The notes: generated by a model not told the origin, from the sequence alone. 64,000 nucleotides of DNA from Ruminococcus sp. (GCA_003521625.1 DPHV01000024.1:238815-302814), one strand, 5' to 3'; shown: positions 36,521 through 46,385, numbered from the stretch's first letter. A program made the numbers and translations.

Positions 36521-38109
36521 TTAGAATTAACAATGTTCATATTCCGCTTGACTACAGCGATGAAGTAATCATTAAAAAAGCGGCTAAAGAATTGCGAGTA
36601 GATAAAAATGCTATTAAAGCGGTGTCAATTTTCAGGCGTTCTGTTGATGCAAGAAAGAAAGATAATATTTACTTTTTGTGTTCAATTGACATTGAGCTTA
36701 ATATTAACGAAAATTCAGTACTGAAAAAATGCAAAAATGCTGTCAAGGTAACTCCATATCAATATGAAATAAAAGAATGGAAAGGCGGTACTTCACCTGT
36801 TGTTGTCGGAATGGGACCGGCAGGACTTTTTGCCGCACTTATTCTTGCACAGAGCGGAGCAAAACCGATTCTGATTGAGCGTGGACGTGACGTTGACAGA
36901 CGACACGATGACGTGCAGAAATTCTGGCTTACAGGAGAACTTGACACCTCGTCAAATGTTCAGTTCGGCGAAGGCGGTGCAGGAACATTCTCGGACGGAA
37001 AGCTTAATACGGGTACAAAGGACATTCGTCAAAGGAAGGTGCTTGAGGAATTTGTTAAGCACGGTGCACCTGATGAAATTCTTTACAATGCCAAACCGCA
37101 TATCGGTACAGACAAACTTAAAATCACTGTAAAAAATATTCGAGAAGAAATTATTTCACTGGGCAGCACTGTGCTTTTTGAAACAAAGCTGACAGGAATT
37201 AATACAAAAGACGGTAAAATCACAGGAGCTGTTGTAAAAAAGCAAGGAAAAACCGAGATAATTGAAACCGATAACATTATTCTTGCAATCGGTCACAGTG
37301 CAAGGGATACGTTTGAAATGCTGTTTGACAAAGGCATTCCGATTGAAGCAAAGTCATTTTCGGTAGGTGCAAGAATTGAACATCTGCGTGAAAGTATTGA
37401 CCGTTCACAATACGGTAAATTTGCAGGAAACAAAAACTTCGGTGCGGCAAGCTACAAGCTGAACACTCATTTACCTAACGGCAGAGGTGTATACACATTC
37501 TGTATGTGCCCCGGAGGAAAGGTTGTAAATGCGTCAAGTGAAGAAAATATGCTTGTAACAAACGGTATGAGCGAATTTGCAAGAGATGAAATTAACTCAA
37601 ACTCCGCATTGCTTGTCGGAGTATCACCCGATGATTTTAATTCTGACAGTCCCCTTGCAGGAATGTATTTTCAGCGTGAGCTTGAAAAGAAAGCGTTTGA
37701 GCTTGGCGGAAGTAACTACAATGCTCCTGTTCAGAGGATTGAAGATTTTTTGGGCAACACTAAGAGTACACATCTCGGTGAAATTAAACCGAGTATCTGC
37801 CCTGATTATGAATTAAGTGATTTAAACACAATTCTTCCCGAGTTTGTTGCAGACTCAATGAAACTGGGCATTAAAGATATGGGTAAAAAGTTAAAAGGAT
37901 TTGACAACGGCGATGCTGTTCTGACAGGTGTTGAAACAAGAAGCTCCTCCCCTATACGTATTTTACGAAATATCGAAACGCTTGAAAGCATAAAAATTCA
38001 AGGTCTGTATCCCTGCGGTGAGGGTGCAGGATATGCAGGAGGAATAATTTCAGCCGCAGTTGACGGAATTAAATGTGCAGAAGAAATCATTAATAAAAAC
38101 AATAAGTAA
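36517..38109 (+). CDS. FAD-dependent dehydrogenase (COG2509 family)
   Basis: A 530-residue flavoprotein. After an N-terminal domain of about 85 residues, the FAD fold VVVGMGPAGLFAAL (about 93-106) is followed by the family segment NVQFGEGGAGTFSDGKLNTG and, at the C-terminus, YPCGEGAGYAGGIISAAVDG. The physiological substrate is not known. The start overlaps the upstream flavoprotein stop. The gene ends at a strong terminator next to rnpB. Confidence 0.9.
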   Translation: MIRINNVHIPLDYSDEVIIKKAAKELRVDKNAIKAVSIFRRSVDARKKDNIYFLCSIDIELNINENSVLKKCKNAVKVTPYQYEIKEWKGGTSPVVVGMGPAGLFAALILAQSGAKPILIERGRDVDRRHDDVQKFWLTGELDTSSNVQFGEGGAGTFSDGKLNTGTKDIRQRKVLEEFVKHGAPDEILYNAKPHIGTDKLKITVKNIREEIISLGSTVLFETKLTGINTKDGKITGAVVKKQGKTEIIETDNIILAIGHSARDTFEMLFDKGIPIEAKSFSVGARIEHLRESIDRSQYGKFAGNKNFGAASYKLNTHLPNGRGVYTFCMCPGGKVVNASSEENMLVTNGMSEFARDEINSNSALLVGVSPDDFNSDSPLAGMYFQRELEKKAFELGGSNYNAPVQRIEDFLGNTKSTHLGEIKPSICPDYELSDLNTILPEFVADSMKLGIKDMGKKLKGFDNGDAVLTGVETRSSSPIRILRNIETLESIKIQGLYPCGEGAGYAGGIISAAVDGIKCAEEIINKNNK

Positions 38110-38112
38110 TGC

Positions 38113-38150
38113 AAAAGCACCCTGTAACCAAAAAGTTACAAGGTGCTTTT
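38113..38150. terminator. Terminator between flavoprotein operon and rnpB
   Basis: AAAAGCACC-TGTAAC and GTTACA-GGTGCTTTT form a long stem; it serves the plus-strand operon and probably also the convergent rnpB transcript. Confidence 0.75.
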
Positions 38151-38497
38151 GTGCGACTGCGTCTGTAAGCCGGGTTCTGTCGTGAACAGCCATCTATCTT
38201 GGCAGCCCGTTGCCGTAACTGCTCGATGCCACCTCCTAAGGACACGCCGAGCAAGCGTATATGTCCTACCACGGTGTTGCTTCAAATAGGGTTTACACGG
38301 CAGACAGGTCTCCCTGCCTCCGGTGAGCTCTTACCTCACCTTTCCATCCTTACCGATAAATCGGCGGTAATTTTCTGTTGCACTATCCCTGGAGTCGCCT
38401 CCGGCGGCCGTTAGCCGTTATTTTTGCTCTGTGAAGCCCGGACTTTCCTCGCACAAAGCCTTTCGGACTTTGCCCGCAGCTGTTCAACGCACTCGCA
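38151..38497 (-). ncRNA. rnpB: RNase P RNA (M1 RNA)
   Basis: About 347 bases. Conserved CR-I (GAGGAAAGTCCGGGCTTC) is near the 5' end and the 3' strand ACAGAACCCGGCTTA near the 3' end. TGCGAG-TGCGTT at the 5' end pairs with the 3' end to form helix P1. The GGTAAGAG and GGAGGTGG segments also fit. It makes the catalytic part of RNase P, which trims tRNA 5' ends. Confidence 0.95.
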
Positions 38498-38503
38498 GTA
38501 CAT

Positions 38504-38532
38504 ATAATAAAATAAACAAAGGCAAAAGTCAA
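38504..38532 (-). promoter_or_regulatory. Promoter of rnpB
   Basis: On the minus strand TTGACT (38532-38527) and TATTAT (38509-38504) are 17 bases apart; the predicted start falls exactly at the 5' end of helix P1. Confidence 0.75.
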
Positions 38533-38550
38533 CAATTTTCTGCAAACTGC

Positions 38551-38579
38551 TTGATATAAAAGGAATTTCAGTATATAAT
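38551..38579 (+). promoter_or_regulatory. Promoter of malic enzyme gene
   Basis: TTGATA at 38551-38556, 17 bases, TATAAT at 38574-38579, about 40 bases before the start codon. Confidence 0.65.
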
Positions 38580-38620
38580 TTATATGTTTGCGATGAAAAA
38601 TAATGAAAAGGAGTATTTTT

Positions 38621-39793
38621 ATGGATATCAGAAAAGAATCTCTTAAAAAGCACTATGAATGGAACGGCAAAATTGAAGTTGTATCAAGGGTTTCAATTTC
38701 AAACTCGGAGGATTTATCTCTTGCATACACTCCCGGTGTTGCAGAGCCGTGCCTTGAAATTCAGAAGGATTATAAAAAATCTTTTGAACTTACAAGAAGA
38801 AACAACCTTGTAGCCGTAATTACAGACGGTACAGCTGTACTCGGTCTCGGTGACATTGGTCCCGAAGCAGGAATGCCCGTTATGGAGGGCAAATGTGCGC
38901 TGTTCAAGGAATTTGCAGACGTTGACGCATTTCCTATTTGCGTAAGGAGTAAGGATGTTGACGAGATTGTAAACACAATTTATCTTATCAGCGGTTCATT
39001 CGGCGGAATTAACCTTGAGGATATTGCGGCTCCGAGATGCTTTGAAATTGAAAAGAAATTAAAAGAAAAGTGCGATATTCCCGTTTTCCACGACGACCAG
39101 CACGGAACGGCTGTTATTGTTGCGGCAGGTCTATTAAATGCTCTTAAAATTGTCGGTAAAAATATCGAAACTGCTAATGTTGTTGTCAACGGTGCAGGCT
39201 CGGCTGGTATTGCAATTACAAAGCACCTTTTCAATATGGGTGCAAAGAATATTACGCTCTGCGATATTAACGGTATTATCTGCGAGGGTGACGACAGCTT
39301 AAGCGAAGTGCACAAATATATGTCCACAATAACAAATCGTGAAAAGAAAACAGGTTCGCTTGCTGATGCAATGAAAGGTGCCGACGTGTTTATCGGCGTT
39401 TCTGCACCGAACATTGTAAATGAAGAAATGGTAAAATCTATGGCGGACAATCCTGTTATCTTCTCTATGGCTAATCCCACTCCCGAGATTATGCCCGATG
39501 TTGCTAAAAAGGCAGGTGCAGCTGTTGTGGGAACAGGCAGAAGTGATTTCCCGAATCAGATTAACAACGTGCTTGCTTTCCCCGGAATTTTCAGAGGTGC
39601 GCTTGATTGCAGAGCAAGCGAAATTAATGAGGAAATGAAGGTTGCGGCATCTTATGCAATCGCTTCACTCGTTGGTGATGATGAATTAAACCCCGAGTAC
39701 ATTCTTCCACAGGCTTTTGACAAGAGAATCGGAAAAACCGTTGCAGAGGCTGTTAAGGAAGCGGCTTTAAAAACAGGCGTTGCAAGGATTTAA
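38621..39793 (+). CDS. NAD(P)-dependent malic enzyme
   Basis: Oxidatively decarboxylates malate to pyruvate; 390 residues, the short bacterial form without a phosphotransacetylase domain. Family features are [29 protein letters not shown], the metal-site segment [17 protein letters not shown], and a nucleotide fold starting [15 protein letters not shown] at 38621 follows AAAAGGAG; an upstream ATG at 38603 lies beyond that site. It has its own promoter and is monocistronic. Confidence 0.94.
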   Translation: MDIRKESLKKHYEWNGKIEVVSRVSISNSEDLSLAYTPGVAEPCLEIQKDYKKSFELTRRNNLVAVITDGTAVLGLGDIGPEAGMPVMEGKCALFKEFADVDAFPICVRSKDVDEIVNTIYLISGSFGGINLEDIAAPRCFEIEKKLKEKCDIPVFHDDQHGTAVIVAAGLLNALKIVGKNIETANVVVNGAGSAGIAITKHLFNMGAKNITLCDINGIICEGDDSLSEVHKYMSTITNREKKTGSLADAMKGADVFIGVSAPNIVNEEMVKSMADNPVIFSMANPTPEIMPDVAKKAGAAVVGTGRSDFPNQINNVLAFPGIFRGALDCRASEINEEMKVAASYAIASLVGDDELNPEYILPQAFDKRIGKTVAEAVKEAALKTGVARI

Positions 39794-39838
39794 TTTTCCC
39801 TCCACATAGTTTCAGGGCTTGTAACAGGAGTAAACATT

Positions 39839-40537
39839 ATGAAAATTAGATTTTTTATCATCAATCTGATTGCTATAGTATTTAGTATTATTTCCTGCAT
39901 CAGTGTTTCTGCTATGACTACAGGCTTTGAATTGGAAGAGGTTTCTGATGAAACAAAAGAAAGAATAATTTCAAACAAAAGCATTAATGTCATAAATGAG
40001 GAAGCAGGATTTGAATCCATATCCTGCTTTGATGTAAGTGAAAACGGATTAGTTGCAGTTGGAGTACAAAATGGCATTAATAACTTTGTAAATATCTATG
40101 ATAATAACGGTTCATTTTTATACGGTTATTCAGTTGGCATTGATGGAACATTTGGTATTGAATTTGACAACGATAACTTAATTATCCATTTAGTAAGAAG
40201 TGATATTGCAATATTAATTGACGAAAATGGAAATTATCTTGAAATAAATTCAATCAAAAATAATTATGTTAATAATTCATATTGGAATAATGTCATTTTT
40301 GAAAAAGCTAAGGAAATAAATGATAGCAAATATCAGTTAACAAACTCTTCCGGTTTTCTAAAGTTTTTCGCTCCTTCATATTCACAATTAATAAAAACAT
40401 CATCTGACGGAACACAAACAATTCTGATAGATGTCAGCAGTGAATACAGCGTATATATTATATTTTTTATAGTATTAGGTGTTGTTTTGCTGTTTAGTTT
40501 AATAGCAATTGTTTTTCATTATTTTAAAGAAAAATAA
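39839..40537 (+). CDS. Exported hypothetical protein with C-terminal anchor
   Basis: A 232-residue protein I do not recognise. It has an N-terminal signal or anchor (about 4-25), an extracytoplasmic domain rich in Asn, Asp and Ile with short repeated strand-like units (GLVAVGVQNG, YDNNGSFLYGYSVG, DENGNYLEI) that could be part of a propeller-like fold, and a C-terminal helix (about 205-228) with KEK tail. Its base composition is clearly more AT-rich than malic enzyme upstream, which may mean recent acquisition or weak selection. The start ATG lies after CAGGAG. It ends at a strong terminator. Confidence 0.7.
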   Translation: MKIRFFIINLIAIVFSIISCISVSAMTTGFELEEVSDETKERIISNKSINVINEEAGFESISCFDVSENGLVAVGVQNGINNFVNIYDNNGSFLYGYSVGIDGTFGIEFDNDNLIIHLVRSDIAILIDENGNYLEINSIKNNYVNNSYWNNVIFEKAKEINDSKYQLTNSSGFLKFFAPSYSQLIKTSSDGTQTILIDVSSEYSVYIIFFIVLGVVLLFSLIAIVFHYFKEK

Positions 40538-40567
40538 ATTAGTCGAATCCCTCGACACGCAATTCGA

Positions 40568-40603
40568 AAAAAGAGTCAAGGACAAGAATCCTTGACTCTT
40601 TTT
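40568..40603. terminator. Bidirectional terminator
   Basis: AAAAAGAGTCAAGGA and TCCTTGACTCTTTTT form a 15-base perfect stem between convergent genes. Confidence 0.85.
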
Positions 40604-40636
40604 ATGTTTGAAATCATACTATAAACAATATAAGTC

Positions 40637-41074
40637 TTATTTCCAATGATTTAGTTTCGGAACAACTGCTTCCATATGCGCACGAACCTGTTCAGCAGGC
40701 CAATCATCATTTGCCATATGTTCGACACAAAAATCAATCAACTGCTCCTTACTTGTATATTTAAACTCGCCGCCACTATAGCACCACTTGCAATATTCCT
40801 CATTAAAATCACCATTTGGCTCTTTGCTTGTTGTAGCGTCCTCGAGTGGCATACCACAGCATTGACAAATAAGCTGTCTGGGAGTACCTAATAATGTGTT
40901 GATTGAAACATCAAAAAAAGTTGAAAGCAGTTTTAGAGTTTCCGTATTCGGAGTTGTTTCTCCGTTTTCCCATCGAGATACTGCCTGTCGGGTTACAAAG
41001 ATTTTTTCTGCAAGCTCCTCTTGAGAAAGACCTTTTTTAGTTCGGAGTTCAAGTATTACATCCTTTGTTTCCAT
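40637..41074 (-). CDS. XRE regulator with C-terminal zinc-ribbon domain
   Basis: A 145-residue protein with a helix-turn-helix domain at 1-65 (LSQEELAEKIFVTRQAVSRWE) and a small Cys-rich domain at about 68-145 (QCCGMPLED, YCKWCYSGG) of the putative zinc-ribbon type. Such fusions occur in many gut Clostridia; the target genes are unknown. ATG at 41074 follows AGGTGGTGA. It stands alone. Confidence 0.88.
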   Translation of the reverse strand: METKDVILELRTKKGLSQEELAEKIFVTRQAVSRWENGETTPNTETLKLLSTFFDVSINTLLGTPRQLICQCCGMPLEDATTSKEPNGDFNEEYCKWCYSGGEFKYTSKEQLIDFCVEHMANDDWPAEQVRAHMEAVVPKLNHWK

Positions 41075-41150
41075 TTTATAATCACCACCTTGTAAAAATT
41101 ATAATACGGTTATGCTATAAATTCAAGCAACTCACTGTTGCTGTAAAGTT

Positions 41151-41564
41151 TTATATATCTTTCTTCATTGCGATATGCTCGCAATATTCGTCAAAGTAGA
41201 TTTCACCGTGTTTTTTATAGCCGAGCTTTTCATAAAAGCCTGACGCTCTTACCTGTGCGGAAAGCGAAATACTATCTGCACCCATTTTTTTAGCATCCTT
41301 TTCAGCTTCAAGCAGTATTTTTTCACCGTAGCCCTTTCCCCTGTACGGCTTTAAAACAGCAATTCTGCCTATATGATATTCATTTTCCTGCTTGTATAAG
41401 CGGCAACATCCGACAGGATGTTTATCAAGATACATCACAATATGGGTTGCAATGTCATCAGTATCGTCAAATTCTATTTTAAATTTTTGTTCTTCTATGA
41501 ACACCGTTTCACGAATGAATTTTTCATCTTCGGAAAGAGTGTTTGTCACTTTAAAATCTATCAT
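41151..41564 (-). CDS. GNAT family N-acetyltransferase
   Basis: A 137-residue acetyltransferase. The acetyl-CoA-binding segment is RIAVLKPYRGKGYGEKILLEA, followed by ADSISLSAQVRASGFYEKLGY. It resembles ElaA/YjcF-type GNAT proteins. The substrate is unknown. Its start overlaps the stop of the cca gene by 4 bases, so the two are cotranscribed. Confidence 0.87.
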   Translation of the reverse strand: MIDFKVTNTLSEDEKFIRETVFIEEQKFKIEFDDTDDIATHIVMYLDKHPVGCCRLYKQENEYHIGRIAVLKPYRGKGYGEKILLEAEKDAKKMGADSISLSAQVRASGFYEKLGYKKHGEIYFDEYCEHIAMKKDI

Positions 41565-42901
41565 ATTTCATCTCGTATTTCCTCCGCTTTATTTAAAAGA
41601 GCGGATTTTTTATTTTCAAGCTTGTCCTCAATTACAAGGCTCAAAAGCATTTTCAGAATTTTGCCGATTTTTACTCCCTCGGTTACTCCGAGATTTTTAA
41701 TATCGTTTCCGTTGATTTTGAGCTGTTTTAAGGTAAAGCAATCTTTATCGGCTAATATTTCTTCGTAAACTTCGCAAGCAAGGTCGAGCTTTTCAAGCTT
41801 TTCCTTATGCTTATAATCTGACTGTGCCATAATATCGGCTCGCTGAATTTTTAATAAAAGCTCAACATTTTTATCACCTATCGCACTCATAACGTGCCTT
41901 AACTGACGTTTTGAACCGTTAAAACGCACATCGTGATATTTAATAAGCGTTACACAGGTCTCAATAAAATCAGTCGGATATTTTAGTCTGCGAAGTATTG
42001 TTTCAGCCATTTCTGCGCTGTATTTCGGGTGACCTTTAAAGTGACACGTTCCGTCCTCGTCACGCTTGCAGGCTTTCGGCTTGCCTATATCGTGCAAAAG
42101 CATTGACATTCGAAGTAAAGGAGTGTTGTCAATTGATTTTACCGAATAAGTTGTGTGACGCCACAAATCACGATTGTGGTGCTTTGTGTGCTGATTGTAG
42201 TCAAACATCGGCTTGATTTCAGGAATGAAAACAGAAATAACGTCACGATAGTTATTCAAAATATCTTCTGCTCCGTTACCGCACAAAAGCTTATTTAACT
42301 CGACAGAAATTCTTTCTACAGCAATATTTTTAAGCAGATCTGCGTTTTTGTGGATTGATTCTGAAGTTTCATCATGAATTACAAAATCATATACTGATGC
42401 AAAACGCAACGCACGAATTATTCGTAAAGCGTCCTCATTAAAGCGAAAATCGGGATTTCCAACACATCTGATTATCTTATCTGACAAATCATTTCTGCCG
42501 CAGTACGGGTCAATAAAGCCGCACTGCTCATTATACGCCATTGCATTTATCGTAAAATCACGTCGTGCAAGGTCTTTTGCTATGTCAGAAGTGAATGTTA
42601 CGCTGTCTGGGCGGCGGTTGTCGGAATATGCTCCGTCAATTCTGTAGGTTGTGACCTCAAAAACTTCACCGTCAATGACAATTGAAATTGTGCCATGCTT
42701 TATTCCCGTATCAAAAGTGTTGAAATTTGCAAAGCATTTCTTGATTTCTTCCGGCTTTGCGTTGGTGCAAATGTCCCAGTCATGCGGGGTAAGTCCGATT
42801 ATTGAGTCACGAACGCATCCGCCGACAATAAAAGCCTCAAAATTATTCTTATTTAAAATATCAATTATTATCTTAACGTTCTTCGGCAATACTATATTCA
42901 A
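41561..42901 (-). CDS. cca: CCA tRNA nucleotidyltransferase with HD domain
   Basis: Adds or repairs the CCA end of tRNAs; 446 residues. The nucleotidyltransferase head shows FIVGGCVRDSIIG and DWDICT with catalytic aspartates, then RRDFTINAMAY, and the RNA-binding domain is followed by an HD domain (LLHDIGKP), which is common in Firmicute homologues. It starts with TTG at 42901, six bases after GGTGAT; no ATG is better placed. The encoded tRNA-Ser in this window already has CCA, so this may act in repair. Confidence 0.92.
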   Translation of the reverse strand: MNIVLPKNVKIIIDILNKNNFEAFIVGGCVRDSIIGLTPHDWDICTNAKPEEIKKCFANFNTFDTGIKHGTISIVIDGEVFEVTTYRIDGAYSDNRRPDSVTFTSDIAKDLARRDFTINAMAYNEQCGFIDPYCGRNDLSDKIIRCVGNPDFRFNEDALRIIRALRFASVYDFVIHDETSESIHKNADLLKNIAVERISVELNKLLCGNGAEDILNNYRDVISVFIPEIKPMFDYNQHTKHHNRDLWRHTTYSVKSIDNTPLLRMSMLLHDIGKPKACKRDEDGTCHFKGHPKYSAEMAETILRRLKYPTDFIETCVTLIKYHDVRFNGSKRQLRHVMSAIGDKNVELLLKIQRADIMAQSDYKHKEKLEKLDLACEVYEEILADKDCFTLKQLKINGNDIKNLGVTEGVKIGKILKMLLSLVIEDKLENKKSALLNKAEEIRDEI

Positions 42902-42930
42902 ATTATATCACCATATTTTCTATTATAGAA

Positions 42931-43863
42931 TTATTCATTTTCAAAAAGAGGTGTTGAAAAATATCTTTCAGCTGTATCGGGAAGTACGGTTACAACAGTC
43001 TTGCCTTTGCCGAGCTTTTTGGCAAGCTTTATTGCGGCGGCTACGTTTGTTCCGCTTGAAATACCGCACATAAGCCCTTCCTTCCTAGCTAAATCCTTTG
43101 AAGTCTGAATAGCCTCATCGTCGGTAATTATACAAATATCCTCGTAAATCTGAGTATTAAGTACCTGCGGAATTACTCCGTCGCCTATTCCCATTTGAAG
43201 ATGTGTTCCGATTGTACCTCCAGACAAAATAGCGGCGTTTTCAGGCTCAACTGCCCAAATTGTAATATCAGGGTACTGCGCTTTTAAGACTTCGCCGATT
43301 CCCGTAATTGTACCGCCTGTGCCGACTCCCGAGCAGAAACCGTCTATAGGTCCGCCAACCTGTTCCATAATTTCTAGGGCAGTATGGTGACGGTGTGCAA
43401 GAGGATTGTTTTCATTTTCAAACTGCTGTGGAACAAAGACGTTCGGATTTTCTTGTGACATTTTAATTGCAGTTTGCAGACACTCGTCAATACATTTGCC
43501 GATATTACCACTGTCGTGAATCAGAATTACCTCTGCGCCGTAGTGACGAACAAGCTTTCTGCGTTCCTCGCTTACGGAATCGGGCATAATTATAATAGTT
43601 TTATACCCTCTGACCGCTCCGACGAGTGCAAGACCTATACCCTGATTTCCGCTTGTAGGCTCGACAATTATTGTATCCTTATGTATTCTGCCCTCTTTTT
43701 CAGCCTGCAAAATCATATTGTACGCTGTTCTTGTCTTGATTGAGCCGCCTACGTTAAGTCCCTCGAATTTTACAAGAATTTCTGCGCTGTCATCGTCAAC
43801 CATATTATTAAGTCTTACTATAGGAGTGTGTCCGACTGCGTCTAAAATATTATTAAATATCAT
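42931..43863 (-). CDS. cysK: Cysteine synthase-type PLP enzyme
   Basis: A 310-residue fold-type II PLP enzyme of the O-acetylserine sulfhydrylase family, which makes cysteine from O-acetylserine and sulfide. K43 in GGSIKTRTA should bind PLP; the substrate loop is PTSGNQGIGLA and the phosphate cradle is GVGTGGTITG. Two positions vary from the usual PGGSVKDR and TSGNTG, so a related substrate such as O-phosphoserine should be considered. It overlaps the P-type ATPase gene by 4 bases and appears cotranscribed with it. Confidence 0.85.
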   Translation of the reverse strand: MIFNNILDAVGHTPIVRLNNMVDDDSAEILVKFEGLNVGGSIKTRTAYNMILQAEKEGRIHKDTIIVEPTSGNQGIGLALVGAVRGYKTIIIMPDSVSEERRKLVRHYGAEVILIHDSGNIGKCIDECLQTAIKMSQENPNVFVPQQFENENNPLAHRHHTALEIMEQVGGPIDGFCSGVGTGGTITGIGEVLKAQYPDITIWAVEPENAAILSGGTIGTHLQMGIGDGVIPQVLNTQIYEDICIITDDEAIQTSKDLARKEGLMCGISSGTNVAAAIKLAKKLGKGKTVVTVLPDTAERYFSTPLFENE

Positions 43864-46211
43864 TTAGATTTACCTCTGTTTTTATATTTTTGAATCAATT
43901 TTTGCGCAATATTATAGAGAATATTGAAAATAACTATTGTAGCTACAACCAGAATAGCAAGCAGTACAAGTCCGTTAAAGCTCAACTGTGCTAACGAGAA
44001 GAACTGGCCGAAGAAGATACTGCCTAATACAACACCAGCCGTACAGACAGTAAGCATAGCGGCACGCAAGGCGTTGATTGGTAGGGACAATCTTATTACA
44101 AGGAGCATACACGAAATTGCCGTTGTATACACGCAGATTGTTGAAAATTCAGGCGTTGGCAAAGCTATAAATTTGCAGACTATAGCCGAACTTATTATGT
44201 TTGTAACTACGCAGATTACGGCTGGAAATGCCCTTGCTATTATATTAAATGTAAAATTACCCTTGATTATGTTCTTGTTAGGCTGTAAAGCAAGTATAAA
44301 AGACGGTATACCGACTGTAAAAGCACCGATTAAGGTAAGCTGAATCGGCTCAAACGGATACTCCATATGGAAAAATATAAAGAAAATTGAAAGAATTACC
44401 GAATATATTGTTTTCACCATATATAGCGAAGAACTGCGTTCAAGGTTGTTGATTGTTCTTCGTCCCTCTGCCACAACATCAGGCATTGAGGCAAAGTCAT
44501 TGTTTACAAGAACAAGCTGTGAAACATTTCTTGCGGCATCGCTTCCCGACGCCATTGCAACGGAGCAATCGGCTTCTTTAAGTGCAAGAACGTCGTTTAC
44601 TCCGTCACCTGTCATTGCTACAGAATGACCGTGCTCTTTTAATGCAATAACAAGCTTCTTCTTTTGAATGGGAGTTACTCTGCCGAATACGTTGTATTTT
44701 TCTGCGGCATCAAAAAGCTCCTCATCAGTTGTAATTGTTGTCATATCAACGGCGTTTTCTGCACCTTCTATTCCCGTATCAATTGCAATGTTTTTTACGG
44801 TTTTCACGCTGTCGCCTGAAATCACCTTCAGCGTTACTCCCTGCTCTTTAAAGTAATTAACCGTTTCGTTTACATTGTCACGCAAAGTATCCTTAATAAG
44901 GACAATAGCCATAGGTTTGAGGTCTTGCGGAATTTCAGAATCCGATATTGCACAATCAGAGGATGCAAGCACAAGTATGCGAACTGTCTGACTGATTTTT
45001 TCAATTTCATCAAAAACAGCTTTATAATTTTCCTTATCACGAAAAACAAATTCAGCCGCACCGATAACATAGGATTTTCCGTTATAGAATGTACCGCCCG
45101 ACCATTTTGTTTCTGAAGAAAACGGAACGAATTTACTGCAATTAAGAGGTTTTGTTTCGCCTACGAAGTCTTTAATGGCGTAAAGCGTTGCATTGATTTC
45201 ATCTGATGCAGATACAATTGAAGCAAGTGCGGTTTTAACCTCGTTATCATCAGCGTCAAAATTAATAATATCGGTTACGTTCATTTTATCGGTTGTCAGT
45301 GTTCCTGTTTTATCAAGGCACAGAACATCGACTCTTGCAAGGGATTCTATACTGTACATCTCCTGAACAAGAACATTTTTTGATGACATTCGGATAACAG
45401 ATACAGCAAGGACGGTACTTGTGAGCAATATCATTCCCTTCGGAATCATTCCGTCAATCGCCGCAACGGTGCTGACAACCGTGCCCTGAATATCTCCTCC
45501 CTGTATTCCGAACTGACGGAAAAAGAAGAAAATACCTATGGGAAAAATTACGAAAGTACAGAGCTTTATAATGAAATTAAAGGATTTTAGAATCTGGGAA
45601 TTTACTTTCTTGATATATTTTGCTTCATTGTTAATCTTTGCAGCATAACAATCTGCACCTACCTTATTAACCCTTGCAAAGCATTTTCCCGACGCAATAA
45701 AACTGCCTGACAGAAGCTCGTCGTTTTCTTTCTTCAATATTAAATCGGATTCACCTGTGAGTAAGCTCTCATTTATCTTGCATTCACCTTTGCAGACAAT
45801 GCAATCTGCGGGAATCTGACTGCCTCGTGAAAGGACAAGAATATCGTCAAGAACAATTTCTTCCTTACTAATCTCTATAATTTTATCATTTCGCAGAACA
45901 CTGACCTTTTTTTCGGAAAGTATTGTCAATTTATCTACGCTGATTTTGGAACGAATTTCCTGAACAATTCCGATTGTGATATTTGCAAGCACAATTCCCA
46001 TAAAAAACATATTTTTATAAGAGCCGACAACCAAAAGAGCAATAAACAGAACAACGTTTATTGCGTTAAACAACGTACAAATGTTGTCATAAAAAATACG
46101 CTTAATCGACTTTGTTTTTAAATTTGAAGAAATATTTACATGTCCTTCACTTACTCTTTGTCTTACTTCCTCTTCGCTTAATCCTTTAAGCTCGTTTTTA
46201 TAATCTGCCAT
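43860..46211 (-). CDS. P-type cation-transporting ATPase
   Basis: A 783-residue E1-E2 ATPase. The phosphorylation motif is CLDKTGTLTTD, the hinge is MTGDGVNDVLALKEADCSVAM, and the helix-4 motif is DGMIPKGMILLTS. There is no N-terminal metal-binding domain, so it is not a copper or zinc type. Similar Firmicute pumps with a PKG helix-4 motif are thought to move calcium or other divalent ions; the ion here is uncertain. About ten helices are predicted. ATG at 46211 follows TGAGG. It is divergent from spoIVB. Confidence 0.9.
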   Translation of the reverse strand: MADYKNELKGLSEEEVRQRVSEGHVNISSNLKTKSIKRIFYDNICTLFNAINVVLFIALLVVGSYKNMFFMGIVLANITIGIVQEIRSKISVDKLTILSEKKVSVLRNDKIIEISKEEIVLDDILVLSRGSQIPADCIVCKGECKINESLLTGESDLILKKENDELLSGSFIASGKCFARVNKVGADCYAAKINNEAKYIKKVNSQILKSFNFIIKLCTFVIFPIGIFFFFRQFGIQGGDIQGTVVSTVAAIDGMIPKGMILLTSTVLAVSVIRMSSKNVLVQEMYSIESLARVDVLCLDKTGTLTTDKMNVTDIINFDADDNEVKTALASIVSASDEINATLYAIKDFVGETKPLNCSKFVPFSSETKWSGGTFYNGKSYVIGAAEFVFRDKENYKAVFDEIEKISQTVRILVLASSDCAISDSEIPQDLKPMAIVLIKDTLRDNVNETVNYFKEQGVTLKVISGDSVKTVKNIAIDTGIEGAENAVDMTTITTDEELFDAAEKYNVFGRVTPIQKKKLVIALKEHGHSVAMTGDGVNDVLALKEADCSVAMASGSDAARNVSQLVLVNNDFASMPDVVAEGRRTINNLERSSSLYMVKTIYSVILSIFFIFFHMEYPFEPIQLTLIGAFTVGIPSFILALQPNKNIIKGNFTFNIIARAFPAVICVVTNIISSAIVCKFIALPTPEFSTICVYTTAISCMLLVIRLSLPINALRAAMLTVCTAGVVLGSIFFGQFFSLAQLSFNGLVLLAILVVATIVIFNILYNIAQKLIQKYKNRGKSK

Positions 46212-46269
46212 ATATACCTCAAAAATTGAAAATCATTTATTTTGTGAAAAATTTTTGAAAAAATCACGA

Positions 46270-46288
46270 TTTTATCTTAAAGATAAAA
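46270..46288. promoter_or_regulatory. 19-base palindrome between divergent genes
   Basis: TTTTATCTT-A-AAGATAAAA is perfectly symmetrical and lies in the 174 bp gap between the P-type ATPase gene and spoIVB. It could be an operator for either. No factor is recognised. Confidence 0.35.
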
Positions 46289-46385
46289 GGATTAATTCCA
46301 AATAAAATTTTAATATTTTAAAGCCTGTTTTATCTTATATTATAAATGCAAACGATAATAAAGGCAACGGAAAGAAGGTGATTTT

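Noticed and set aside
38150..38500. Short frames on both strands over the RNase P region
   Set aside because: The region is explained by the conserved rnpB RNA with its own promoter.
40548..40566. CCTCGACACGCA shared with the tRNA-Ser terminator region at 8885-8896, considered as an attachment site or element end
   Set aside because: A 12-base match is expected many times by chance in 64 kb, and no integrase, flanking repeat or element lies between the sites.
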